Notes under the pieces: model-generated
What the model was told of the DNA's origin: nothing
The model's database searches: none
What the model saw: only the letters and a program-made list of their open reading frames with translations
Position numbers and translations under genes: made by a program
In this document: positions 1 through 9,374 of the stretch, piece by piece
Position numbering within the stretch: position 1 is the stretch's first letter
Layout: the number at the start of each line of letters is the position of its first letter
Origin: Nemertoderma westbladi
Lineage: Eukaryota > Xenacoelomorpha > Nemertodermatida > Nemertodermatidae
Direction of reading: 5' to 3'
Length of the DNA stretch: 64,000 nucleotides
Assembly: GCA_032718475.1 (NCBI GenBank)
Contig: JAUCBJ010008047.1
Span: forward strand, 1-64,000

Positions 1-218
1 TATACAATAGATCACAATCGAAATAATACTAAATGTACTTGTACAGCAGTACCGGTACCGGTGATGACAGTTAGGCCTACTGACCTACAGAAATACCGGT
101 TACTACGGTATTTTGCAACCTTATTGCCTACTGCAATAAGATTATAACTGTTACTGTTCGACAGAACAGTATTAAACTGTATTTAATGCCTACACTGCAA
201 TACAAAGTAACTGTTACT
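1..218 (-). mobile_element. Leader of BEL element Z, truncated by the window edge
   Basis: The sequence matches the part of element B's leader that adjoins its 5' LTR (about 40250-40561), in the same orientation. Shared blocks include the start tatacaata, the AGTACCGGT/AGGCCTAC minisatellite motif and the block TAACTGTTA right next to the LTR. It is therefore the 5' untranslated leader of a minus-strand element whose body lies left of the window. Only about two copies of the 38-bp leader minisatellite are present, against about five in B. No coding sequence is visible. Confidence 0.8.
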
Positions 219-1450
219 GTTCGCGCTTTTGAAGACCTTTAGCAGTTTAACCTGCCAAAATTTATATGTCTTTTAGTTAATTAACACACCTTTAGCATAC
301 GACAATATTTTATGCTAATACGCAAAACATTAGCCGAAGCCAGCCCATGCGCGATCATTCACCCGATGGATCTACACCCGGGAGGCTGAATTCGGATGCT
401 TAGATTTTATTATTGCAGTGTAAGGTTGCAGTGTAAACCTATTGTATTATTCGATAGATCACTAATATGTAATTTCTGACAGATATTATTAACTTTCGGG
501 AAATATTAACAGTTCCTTTAGGACGTGGCGCTCTATCTATTTAAACAGAGCTAGGACTTATACTAAACGCAACGATAAGGCTTATGATTAAAGTATAAGT
601 CGCATTCTTTAGGAAATGCTTTGTTACCAGTCACATCACACTCACAATCATGCACACTATTCTGCCGACCGTCAGTATATTTGATCACACATAAAGAGAA
701 CAGCAATTGACTCAGGTAGTGTCTACTAAATAACATTAGATTCAATACACACCACATTGATATAAATCGCAATTGTTATATATAGCCCGCCTCTCTAACC
801 TGTAGTGTATCAAGAAAATTGGGAATTTTGGGTGATTTATCCGTATTCTCCAAAGAGCAATATTTCCATCAACAAATAGATACAATTAATAACTGACGGT
901 AAATAGCAGTACAAACAATATGATTAGTGCAGTTAAATTAAGTGAGGTAACACCGCCGGTAACAGTTATACTTTCTATAATCTAAGCAGTTTACTAGAGT
1001 TCTTCCCAAAAAGCCGGTGTTTCTGGCTTAGACAGCAATAACAACAAAGTATCAAGTAAGGCAGTAAGACTGAACACTCTCCTTATGATCGGCTGAAAAG
1101 CTACACGTCGACAGGAAAAATCGCTCTGATTGGCTCAAGCCAAACAAAGAACCATGCATCCAATGGCTGTTTCCATGTCAGCAACCAGCTGTTAGATGTC
1201 GTAATATGAATCATCACGGCTAAGCTGTGAAAGGTAGTTGGTGCATTACAGGTTTTTTGCCTTACCATGTCCGCCAAAACACGTATATAGCAGAATGACT
1301 TTTATGTCCGTTAAAACACCTGTAACGGTACCTTGCGGGCGAGGGGAATATATATACAGTTAGAGAACCTTTTTAGAGTATTCCAGCGCCTGGGGGGAAA
1401 CTGGATTGCGAAGCAAAAGGGGCCAGTTATATCCCACAGAAGCTTTTACA
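219..1450 (-). mobile_element. 5' LTR of minus-strand BEL element Z
   Basis: The plus strand starts TGTTCGCGCTTTTGAAGACC and ends AAGCTTTTACA, so the LTR has TGT...ACA ends when read on the minus strand. It aligns over its length with B's LTRs (25639-26825 and 40562-41747) and, inverted, with A's 3' LTR. It is about 46 bp longer than B's because its U3 end carries an extra block of roughly 80 bp (about 1350-1430) that A's LTR also has and B lacks. Its right end abuts the plus-strand leader of element A at an internal leader position, as expected if Z inserted into A. The matching 3' LTR and target duplication would lie outside the window. Confidence 0.85.
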
Positions 1451-1452
1451 AA

Positions 1453-1912
1453 CGCTGTAAGGTAAACCCCCAACTAAAGAATAAGTCGCACTACTGGGTT
1501 AGAGCGCATACTCCCTAATCATTTCGGAGTCTGCATGTCCTGTAGTTTATTTAGGCTTGAGAGTAGTCTGCCATCGTTTAGTCTGTACTTTGTTTGTGTA
1601 AGTCTGTACGGGTAGCGTATAATTTTATTTAGATAATTTGTAGGCTGGATAGTTGTCCGGCTGTTATTAGGTCTGAACGGATTGCAGTGTGTGTAGATCA
1701 TTTGTCTGATTAAGTACGGTTAGGAAGTAGGGGCAGCGAACGCTGTAAGGTAAACCCCCAACTAAAGAATAAGTCGCACTACTGGGTTAGAGCGCATACT
1801 CCCTAATCATTTCGGAGTCTGCATATACCGTAGTTTGTTTAGGCTTGATAGTAGTCTGTCAGTGTTCGGTCTGTATTTTGTTTGAGTAGTTTGTACGCGT
1901 AGCGTAATATTT
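1453..1912 (+). repeat. Tandem duplication of ~287 bp in the leader
   Basis: The block beginning CGCTGTAAGGTAAACCCCCA at 1453 is repeated almost exactly at 1740. Both copies continue through the TAGTTTRTTTAGGCTTGA region, and the second fades near 1912. B has the equivalent pair at about 39600-39690 and 39890-39980 with similar spacing, so the duplication is a property of the family. Z inserted at the start of the first copy seen here. Confidence 0.85.
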
Positions 1913-2839
1913 ATTATTCAGAGTTTATGCGATTATCCGCAACATTCATTCCCCAAGTTTGTTCCTACAGTAATTGTGTTTGTTATACATACCGCTATAG
2001 TTAAATTAACCCCGGTACTACACGGGCTGCTCGGCGTAGGTAAAGACTGGTGATTTTGTGCATCGGTCACTCCAGCAGATGCCGTGGTTCTTTTAGCTGT
2101 TCAAGTATCTTTAACTACTGATTATCTGTTGTACAAGTACTCGTACCTAATTTAGGGTTTAGTGTACAGTACTTTCCGAAGTAATTATTGTAGACATTAC
2201 ATCTGTGTTGTAAAGTGGTTGATAGGCACATTCGATTAGCTCTATTAACTTCTAGGTAGGAACACTCCGTGATACATAACGTAGAACCTATAGCGATACG
2301 GCTATAGGTCGTCAGGCGGTGGTATTTTTCTATCTAGACAACGTAGTGTATTTACTACTACTTATTATTTCAAATACCGTAGTACCCTGTCCGTTGTAAT
2401 AACCAGATTTCTAACCCTTTGTCAGGCTGGTTTGTAGACTTCTTGTAAAAATACCCTAAAAATTTCGTATTTTGTGTTTTTTGTAAATTTTTTGTGTTTA
2501 TTTAGAGATTGTAATCTCAACCCGAATTGTACGTAATTTGTAGTATTAAGTAACTTAGGTAAATTAGAATTATTTGTTTTAGTGTCCTATACGTAACACT
2601 TCACTGAAAGCGCACCGCTTTGTGTAGTGATTACCCCAGAAATAATAACATTTATTTCAAACATAGACAAAACCCATTAAAACGGGTATATATATATTAT
2701 AAATCAAATCTAACGATTATAAATAGTAGGCCTACCATACAACCATTAGGTCTCAATATCAGTTGGATTACTGCTTAAATAACGGTAATAAAGTAAGTTA
2801 AAGTAACCAAGTAACCCTAAAGTTCAGAAATTCAGTTAT

Positions 2840-3140
2840 TTTAAAATAATTGATATACCGGTATTTACGATAGGCCTATTATCTTTATTTCTATAAATCT
2901 AGGCTGAAATTATACCGGTACGTGTAATTAATTCTATTTCAGAATTATATATACTACAAACTGTAAGCTGTATACCGGTATTCCGATAGGCCTATTATAT
3001 TTTTATATATATTTGTGCTAAAATTATACCGGTATTCTGTGATAAACCTAGTCTGTAATAATAGTTATATATACTATAAGCATACCGGTATTCTAATATA
3101 TTATATATATCACGCTACACTGAGTAGCAGTACCGGTAAT
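2840..3140 (+). repeat. TACCGGTA/AGGCCTAT-rich degenerate tandem repeats
   Basis: Modules of roughly 110 bp each carry ATACCGGTAT followed by a GATAGGCCTATTAT-type block and an AT-rich spacer. At least five TACCGGTA palindromes occur. B has the inverted equivalent at about 38320-38620. Function unknown. Confidence 0.7.
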
Positions 3141-3227
3141 TAATTACTAGGCTAGCAGTTAATACTGAATTACTAGACTTGCTTTAACTGTATTTATAGC
3201 CGTAGGCATTCAACTGTGTAAACGAGC

Positions 3228-6200
3228 ATGTCTGACACAACCCAATCACTGTCGGATAGTCTCCTAGATAGTGTTAGAATGACTGTCAGAAAGTGTCTTA
3301 AAAAGATCAGTGACCCAGATCCAAGTATAGAACATCCTAGATCCAAGTCTAAGTCACCTCCAGCTGTAAGAAGGGCCATCCCTACTGTAGTAGTCTCAGA
3401 CCCTGGGCTGGTCCAACATCGTAGGTCTATCATAGGCACTCGAGCTCGGGTCAAGCGGGACCAAGAAGCAGCGGAACAGCGACAACCCGCGAGCCAAGAG
3501 CTTACTTCTCAGCGGCCCGATAGCTCCGGTGGTTCGGATACTGTTGGGCGGACGCCCGAACGCGGAGCGAAGATGGCGGATAAGGTTTATGATGAGCGGC
3601 CAACCTATGAAGAATCAACCGACGCCACTTCTTCTCAAGAAGAAAGCGAAGTGACAGCAGAGGAACCGCATAAGAGAGATGCCATTGACATCTATCTGTC
3701 AGACTATCAACGCTTTGTGGGAGATGAAGAGTTGAGGAGAAGGCTGGAGGGGCTCAGCCCTAATAGTGAAGGAACCAAGCTTGTGCAGGACGCAATCGAT
3801 GCGGAAATGTTAGCGGCGAACCAAGCTAAATTCGATGAACAACTCCGCATCGCTAGAGAAAAGGAAGAACAAGTAAGGAAAAAACGTATAGAAGACAGAA
3901 AGATAGCAGCAGTGGCAGAGGCAGAAAGAAAAGCGGCAGCGGCAGAGGCAAAAGCAGCAGCGGCAGAGGCAAAAGCGGCAGCAGTGGCGGAAGCAGAACG
4001 AAAAGCGGTAGCGGCAGAGGTAAAAGCAGCAGCGGCAGAGGCAAAAGCGGCAGCAGTGGCGGAAGTAGAACGAAAAGCGGCTGAAGAGATCATCCAACTG
4101 GAGTTGGAAAATCTTCAAGAGAAGCAAGACGACTTCAGTAAACAGTTAGCAGCTAGTAATATGCAGATGATGAGTCGATCTACTCCCAAAAGACAGGGGT
4201 ATACATCATCTGAGGAAGGCGATACCACCGATACTGAAGGCAAAGGAAATAGATCTCGTCTAAGCAGACGTAAAAGAACATTCCACCGTCAGAAATTGCC
4301 TGATTTGCCTCCAGCTGTTAGAAGGCAACTAAATAATACCAACTTAGGTAGTACAGAGCCCACAGACCAAATAACTAAAATAGAAAGACTCCCTACTATA
4401 GTAGATGAGCCTGAAATAATTAGGCCTGTTCTTGAAATCACCCCTTCGGTAATAGATACACCTGTGCTCCCTGAAGCTACCTATAAATTCCCTCTGCATA
4501 GCACTAAGCTACCTGTGCCCCGTAGAACTGCCCAGGAGACAGTTCAGGTCCTGGACCCCGAGCGAAATATTCCAAATTTGTCGCCCGTTGTCCCTCGTCT
4601 GCCCGCTACGACGTTGGCGGATCCCGTTTCGGCGGTTGATTGGGTAGACGAGAGACGGCGGGGGATGGATATTCTCCTCGGAGAGATGAAGGAGAATCAG
4701 AGACTCTCCTCCCAACAGGTCCGAGAGTTGGAAGGGACTGTCCAACATTTAAAGGGAACAGTAAGGGAAAGTAGGCTAGAGTTGCAAGAAGTGCAGCAAA
4801 GTATCGCGCTTGAACGCGATAAATTAGTAAACACCCAAAAGGGTATACCACCACCCTCTGTAACAATGTGTCAACCTGTTAGGTCTGAAGTATCGCATGC
4901 GCAAGGTGTGGAGCCTACACGCATCTATACTGCTAGCGAAGTAGAAACTCCTATAGTGAACCCTATTAAGGGTAATTATAGACCTGTTGATAATGATATT
5001 CCATATCGAACTGATCATAATCCGAGAAATTTATATGCCGATAACTCGATATTAAATAGCACGATGGCCCAAGAAAGTTTTACGCGTCAAATGGCTAGAA
5101 CCGAAGCCCGGCAAGCGGTAAAGGTGGGAGAGATCGTTAAGTTCAATGGAGATGAGATGAAATGGTTACCTTTTAATGAATATTACAAAGATAACATACA
5201 GAACTCTGTACTATCTAATGGAGAAAAACTTAGATACCTCATCAAGTGCTTGGAAGGATTTCCCAAGTTAATGGCGTTAAAGTTTATTGGACATCCAGAC
5301 GGATTAAGACAAGTTTGGGATACACTAAACATCAGGTATGGTAATAGGAATAACATCGCGGGATACTTATATGCAAAGTTAGTAGCGCCCCGAAAGTTTA
5401 TTAGTAGCGGAATTATCGAGTTTTCCGATGAGATCCAGGAGATCTGCAGACAATTAGACTGGCTAGGTAAGTCTCATGAGTATCAGAACACTATGGTTAT
5501 TAGAGCAGTGGCTTCTACTTTACCTAAAGGTGGAGTAGGTACACGCTGGGATAAGAAAGTGTTATATATGATGGAACAACAACGGCGAGACCCTACCATG
5601 GCTGATCTCATGTCATTCCTAGATGGAGAAGTGAAATTACAGCTCCTGAAACTGTCTAGGGAGAAAACACCGGAAAACAAGGTAAGTGAAAAACCCGTCT
5701 CTAGGAGAAAAATAACACCAGTATGTTATACCGATGACGGCGAAAGCCAGACTTCTCAAGGAGAAGATAGCGGGAAGGACACGGATAGATCTTATTACGT
5801 GAATAAAATGCCTAAAGATCAGGTAAGTAAATTTAAGTCTCGAACAAATGACAGGAGGGAACAGGTAAGAAAAACTCCTCCCACGTCTCCCAAGAGAATT
5901 CAGGTGAGAAAACCCGAAGAAAAGGCAAGTGTACACAATGTGACTCAAAACAAGGTAAGTAACATCAAACCAAAATGTGCGCTGTGCGACGGGACCCACC
6001 GTTTAAATGCGTGTGATAAATTCCTGAGGAAATCACTAAAGGATAGACGTGAAGTCATGTGGGATAAGCGGTTGTGTTATAATTGCCTCAGACGAGGACA
6101 CCAACGGCGAACCTGTAACTCCGACGCAAGGTGTGCAAAGTGCGGCGCAAAACATCATATCTTGTTGCACACGGAATTCGAACGAAACAGCCCGAGTCAG

Positions 6201-7715
6201 GTAAGTGAGTCCGAACTACATGTCCAATTCAGTGATGTGAACGACACTGATCAATCTGAGATGGAAGGATTCTATACGGACGAGTTCTCCGACCAAAACG
6301 AATCCTGTTACCTGATAAACACCACCGCAGTGTATCGAGCACTCGTGTATGAGAAAGACACAGACAGCGACCTTACCTTAACTACTTCCGATCAACAACC
6401 ATCTTGGAAAGCGCCAACTTCCAATATAGGAATCCGAGAATTTCCTGTAGTCCAGTTACGGGTCCACGGACCTCAGAAGAGCTATATAGTGAACGCCCTC
6501 CTGGACTCCGGTAGCACAGGAACATTCATCGATAGGGAACTAGCCGAAGTCATCTTTGCTGGACAACCCAAGTTCCGAACCAAGCTAAACATGTCAGGGA
6601 TCATGCAGGTTTGGAATTCTACTGTAGCTGCCGACTATTATATAGGTGAGTTGTCCACCCCCCAGGACGAACTAGGAGAACATAGCATCAGGTCAGTGAA
6701 AATGGTGGCTATAAAGAACTTCGCTACTACTCAAGCAGACCTTTATAATTGGGACGAGGATGAGAGCATCCAACATCTTAACATACCTCGATTCCAGACT
6801 GATTATCCTGGAGTGCAAATACTCATCGGCCAAAACGCGCATGAGGCGCTGGAGACATTAGAGAAACGGCCTGCTCAACCGCAGCCACTACAGACCTATG
6901 CGGTAAGAACTAGAGTAGGTTGGTACCTTACTGGACCTTCCGGTAGAACGCTCAGGGAAAGACTGCTTCAAGATCGCGTCTGCCAGGTGAGTGAATGGGA
7001 AGATGATACTAGTGAGGGAGACGACCCAACTGAGGGAACACCACACTCCTCAGATAATGACAATCTTAGCTCCAATGTAGATCAATGGAGATATTGCCCC
7101 AAGAAGTTTAATCCAACGGACATCGCTTCCAGAGGAGCAACTCCTCAAGAACTGACAGATACTATAGACCGGTTAGGTGAACCCGACTTCCTGAGTAAGG
7201 AGAATGAATGGCCTCCCCATCTTACTCCGACTGAGATTAGACCAGCCAAGGGAGCGGAGAAAGTCGAACCTGAAACCCGGACGGGTGGATCGGAGTTATT
7301 TGAACCCGGGATAGATCTGTCGGTATTACATATTGCCAGGGACGACGCCGTGGATCTGGACCTCCCCACCGCGAGTGGATCCTTCATGAAGATCAGAGAG
7401 AGCGATTGGAGCTCTGGAACATCAGACGTCTCGCAGGGACTCTCACCTCTCCTGCAGGGAGCGACGGACCACTATAGCTCCTGGAATCGGCTTTGTAAGG
7501 CCGTCGTGTACCTAGAGCGATGTTTCTATCGTCACTATTCCAGGACGAAGAGGAAACCTGGAATTGTATTCGGGATGCAGCGACTCAATCACCCAGTCGG
7601 TCGTTTGTGTTTACCGGAAGGGAATGGAGGACTCTCCGGAAACTGTGGAAGGCAAGATTCTCTTCCCACGACCACCTCCCTAATCCTTCAAACATCTAGG
7701 GACTCCATAACGTAA
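3228..7715 (+). CDS. Gag-protease polyprotein of BEL element A with in-frame-deleted pol
   Basis: The 1495-codon ORF starts MSDTTQ, matching B's start. An alanine/glutamate/lysine-rich coiled coil (about residues 220-290) precedes a Pao-type gag core (DUF1759-like, about 638-706). A cysteine-rich nucleocapsid region follows at about 916-980, including the CCHC knuckle CYNCLRRGHQRRTC, and then a retroviral-type aspartic protease with LLDSGSTG (catalytic Asp about 1093). After the protease, the frame jumps near 7060-7080 to the RNase H-integrase linker (DIASRGATPQEL) and near 7548 to the extreme C-terminus of pol. RT with its catalytic motif and the integrase DDE core are absent. The product would be a Gag particle protein with protease only. 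Several consensus 5' splice sites lie within the coding region. The absence of any stop in 1495 codons contrasts with B and suggests that the protein was useful until recently. Confidence 0.88.
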   Translation: MSDTTQSLSDSLLDSVRMTVRKCLKKISDPDPSIEHPRSKSKSPPAVRRAIPTVVVSDPGLVQHRRSIIGTRARVKRDQEAAEQRQPASQELTSQRPDSSGGSDTVGRTPERGAKMADKVYDERPTYEESTDATSSQEESEVTAEEPHKRDAIDIYLSDYQRFVGDEELRRRLEGLSPNSEGTKLVQDAIDAEMLAANQAKFDEQLRIAREKEEQVRKKRIEDRKIAAVAEAERKAAAAEAKAAAAEAKAAAVAEAERKAVAAEVKAAAAEAKAAAVAEVERKAAEEIIQLELENLQEKQDDFSKQLAASNMQMMSRSTPKRQGYTSSEEGDTTDTEGKGNRSRLSRRKRTFHRQKLPDLPPAVRRQLNNTNLGSTEPTDQITKIERLPTIVDEPEIIRPVLEITPSVIDTPVLPEATYKFPLHSTKLPVPRRTAQETVQVLDPERNIPNLSPVVPRLPATTLADPVSAVDWVDERRRGMDILLGEMKENQRLSSQQVRELEGTVQHLKGTVRESRLELQEVQQSIALERDKLVNTQKGIPPPSVTMCQPVRSEVSHAQGVEPTRIYTASEVETPIVNPIKGNYRPVDNDIPYRTDHNPRNLYADNSILNSTMAQESFTRQMARTEARQAVKVGEIVKFNGDEMKWLPFNEYYKDNIQNSVLSNGEKLRYLIKCLEGFPKLMALKFIGHPDGLRQVWDTLNIRYGNRNNIAGYLYAKLVAPRKFISSGIIEFSDEIQEICRQLDWLGKSHEYQNTMVIRAVASTLPKGGVGTRWDKKVLYMMEQQRRDPTMADLMSFLDGEVKLQLLKLSREKTPENKVSEKPVSRRKITPVCYTDDGESQTSQGEDSGKDTDRSYYVNKMPKDQVSKFKSRTNDRREQVRKTPPTSPKRIQVRKPEEKASVHNVTQNKVSNIKPKCALCDGTHRLNACDKFLRKSLKDRREVMWDKRLCYNCLRRGHQRRTCNSDARCAKCGAKHHILLHTEFERNSPSQVSESELHVQFSDVNDTDQSEMEGFYTDEFSDQNESCYLINTTAVYRALVYEKDTDSDLTLTTSDQQPSWKAPTSNIGIREFPVVQLRVHGPQKSYIVNALLDSGSTGTFIDRELAEVIFAGQPKFRTKLNMSGIMQVWNSTVAADYYIGELSTPQDELGEHSIRSVKMVAIKNFATTQADLYNWDEDESIQHLNIPRFQTDYPGVQILIGQNAHEALETLEKRPAQPQPLQTYAVRTRVGWYLTGPSGRTLRERLLQDRVCQVSEWEDDTSEGDDPTEGTPHSSDNDNLSSNVDQWRYCPKKFNPTDIASRGATPQELTDTIDRLGEPDFLSKENEWPPHLTPTEIRPAKGAEKVEPETRTGGSELFEPGIDLSVLHIARDDAVDLDLPTASGSFMKIRESDWSSGTSDVSQGLSPLLQGATDHYSSWNRLCKAVVYLERCFYRHYSRTKRKPGIVFGMQRLNHPVGRLCLPEGNGGLSGNCGRQDSLPTTTSLILQTSRDSIT
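5679..6993 (+). promoter_or_regulatory. Cluster of consensus 5' splice sites inside gag
   Basis: Exact MAG|GTRAGT sites occur with GT at 5682, 5823, 5955, 6201 and 6987, and near-consensus sites at 5865, 5904 (both end AGA) and 6646 (TAG|GTGAGT). The seven at 5682, 5823, 5865, 5904, 5955, 6201 and 6987 fall exactly between codons, encoding [KQ]V[SR], and every serine there uses AGT. Equal base use would predict about 0.07 exact sites in 4.5 kb. Whether they are used as donors, bind U1 snRNP without splicing, or only reflect a peptide motif cannot be told from sequence. Confidence 0.5.
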
Positions 7716-8268
7716 CAACATATGGAGTGGGTGTGTGACTCTATTATTTTATATTATTTTATTATTTTTATATTTATGTATGTATTACTATGTAATTTTA
7801 TTATAATCGTTTTCTTTAATTTTATTCAGTAGAATGTTATTTTAGCGATTATTTTGTAGAATAGTGCATATATATTCGTGTTTATTACGTCGTAATTACG
7901 TATATATTATATTTAGTGCGACGGCAAGAAATAATTCTTTTTCTCTTTCCTTACTGTCCGTATTCTATTATAAATACGTAACTACAGTAAGATGAAATGT
8001 CCGTACTTATTAAAGTACAATAAAGCCACTACTATATTCAAGTATTATTGGTAGGCAGAGTATTAGGAATGCAAAGTTCAGATCCTCGTGTCTCGGCTAA
8101 ACCAAGCTCTGGGTAGACCTTGGAAACGACTTGCCTCTTCACACTGACATTGCTTCGTGCGATATTGCTCTCATACCGTATATTAAATAATACATATAGT
8201 AGCGTGATGTCCCTTTAACAGTAGCGTATAACGCAAAATAAATCTGTTAAACCCTTTGACCATCTGTC

Positions 8269-8560
8269 ATTCTAGTCGATTAAGATATCGCGGCACCCAC
8301 CGATATACTTGAAAGACAAATTCTAGAATCAGTGGTTAACGTCCCCAGACAAGTTCTGGAATAAATCGGTGCCCATCTCAAATATTAATTATTTAATATT
8401 TGCAAATCTAATAAATCAAAATCTGTAAAATTCAGATCCTTCAACAATTCTAGTCAATTAAGATATCGTAGCATTTACCGATATTCTTAAAAAGACAATT
8501 GTCATAGAATTAAGGATCTTGTGTCCCCAGACATGTTCTAGAATCAAAATATGTCCATTT
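8269..8560 (+). repeat. Two ~178-bp tandem repeats with AAGATATCG core
   Basis: ATTCTAGTCGATTAAGATAT at 8269 recurs as ATTCTAGTCAATTAAGATAT at 8447. Both are followed by a diverged ACCGATAT...GACAA segment and then TCCCCAGACAAGTTCTGGAA or TCCCCAGACATGTTCTAGAA. B carries the same pair inverted at about 29330-29600, so the repeat predates both insertions. Confidence 0.75.
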
Positions 8561-9087
8561 AATTATCAAATAATAAAATTTCAGGGAATAAATTTAAATT
8601 CATGCCTTTTAATGAATTTAATAAATTGCCATTTTTACGCAATTTATAACAGTTCCCAAAATTCCATTAATTAATAGATCAAGGGAGCGGAGATTTATCT
8701 TATTATGCATATGAGTGTGCGAAAGTCTCCCAAACATAGTCAATAGCCGATAAAATTCATAAAGTCATGTATAAAACAGAACATTGACTATTAAAGAATA
8801 CTATTAAATAACATCCCAGATCTGTATGCATTGGAATTACTCTAATTCTACCGCTAGCTTTGCATAATGTCACCATAGCAACAACCACGCTAGAATTAGA
8901 ATTGAGTTAAAAGAACAATAGAAAGCTTGTCCCATTGAATAGCATAGGGAATAAATAGCGCACTACTAGTATCCAAGGATACATAATAATACAGTGACAT
9001 TCTGGAAGGCATTGACTAACGGACAAATGGCCCGAATGTGTGTAATTTGTGACAAGTGGTGTGTGTGGTATTTGTGAGTTTATAGGT

Positions 9088-9115
9088 GAATGTTACTGCT
9101 AAGGTGTGTTTACAG
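9088..9115 (+). promoter_or_regulatory. Putative 3' splice site upstream of the third ORF (element A)
   Basis: TGTTACTGCTAAGGTGTGTT followed by TACAG resembles a branch point (CTGCTAA) about 15 nt before a short pyrimidine-rich stretch and an AG at 9114-9115. The same arrangement is kept in B on the minus strand (AG at about 28755-28756). The third-ORF ATG follows 260 nt later. The sequence similarity is visible; splicing is inferred. Confidence 0.4.
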
Positions 9116-9374
9116 TAGCTAGTCGCAATCGTAAAAGTAACCTAACTCTCCAAGGAAAACCTGAAGTACATCTAAGCCTTTGGGACGGACAGTCGAGTGA
9201 CTTGTGCCGGTTGTCGTTGTCGTTGTGCGGCTACGTCGTTGGCGAAAGTACAGCGGCGACGACACATCGGCGCTGAGGATCTCGTACTGTCCGGGGGTTG
9301 ATTGGGTAGGCAGCGACGCCCGCTCGCCTAAATATAAACTCATTATAATATGGATAAACTCATATATAGCAGAT

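Larger units (their letters stand above)
1451..3227 (+). other. Leader (5' UTR) of BEL element A
   Basis: Non-coding and homologous to B's leader (38244-40561, inverted). It contains a tandem duplication of about 287 bp (1453 and 1740). It has a stem-loop at 2286-2309, ACCTATAGC/GCTATAGGT with a 6-nt loop, that is also present in B (39142-39165). A block at about 2840-3130 holds repeated palindromes TACCGGTA and AGGCCT. The gag ATG follows at 3228. The structured, repeated leader is a plausible place for dimerisation or packaging signals, but that is inference. Confidence 0.75.
7716..9374 (+). other. Spacer between pol remnant and third ORF of element A
   Basis: This non-coding AT-rich spacer is conserved with B (28497-30115, inverted), for example in the block CCTCGTGTCTCGGCTAAACC at about 8093. 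It contains two tandem copies of a ~178-bp repeat and ends with a 3' splice-site-like sequence near 9115. I see no ORF with homology here. Confidence 0.7.

Noticed and set aside
3707-4127. Three overlapping minus-strand ORFs across the gag coiled coil of element A, with similar ones at 36808-37260
   Set aside because: They are antisense readings of Ala/Glu/Lys codon repeats, giving simple Ala/Ser/Phe/Leu strings with no conserved start. The plus-strand gag explains the region.
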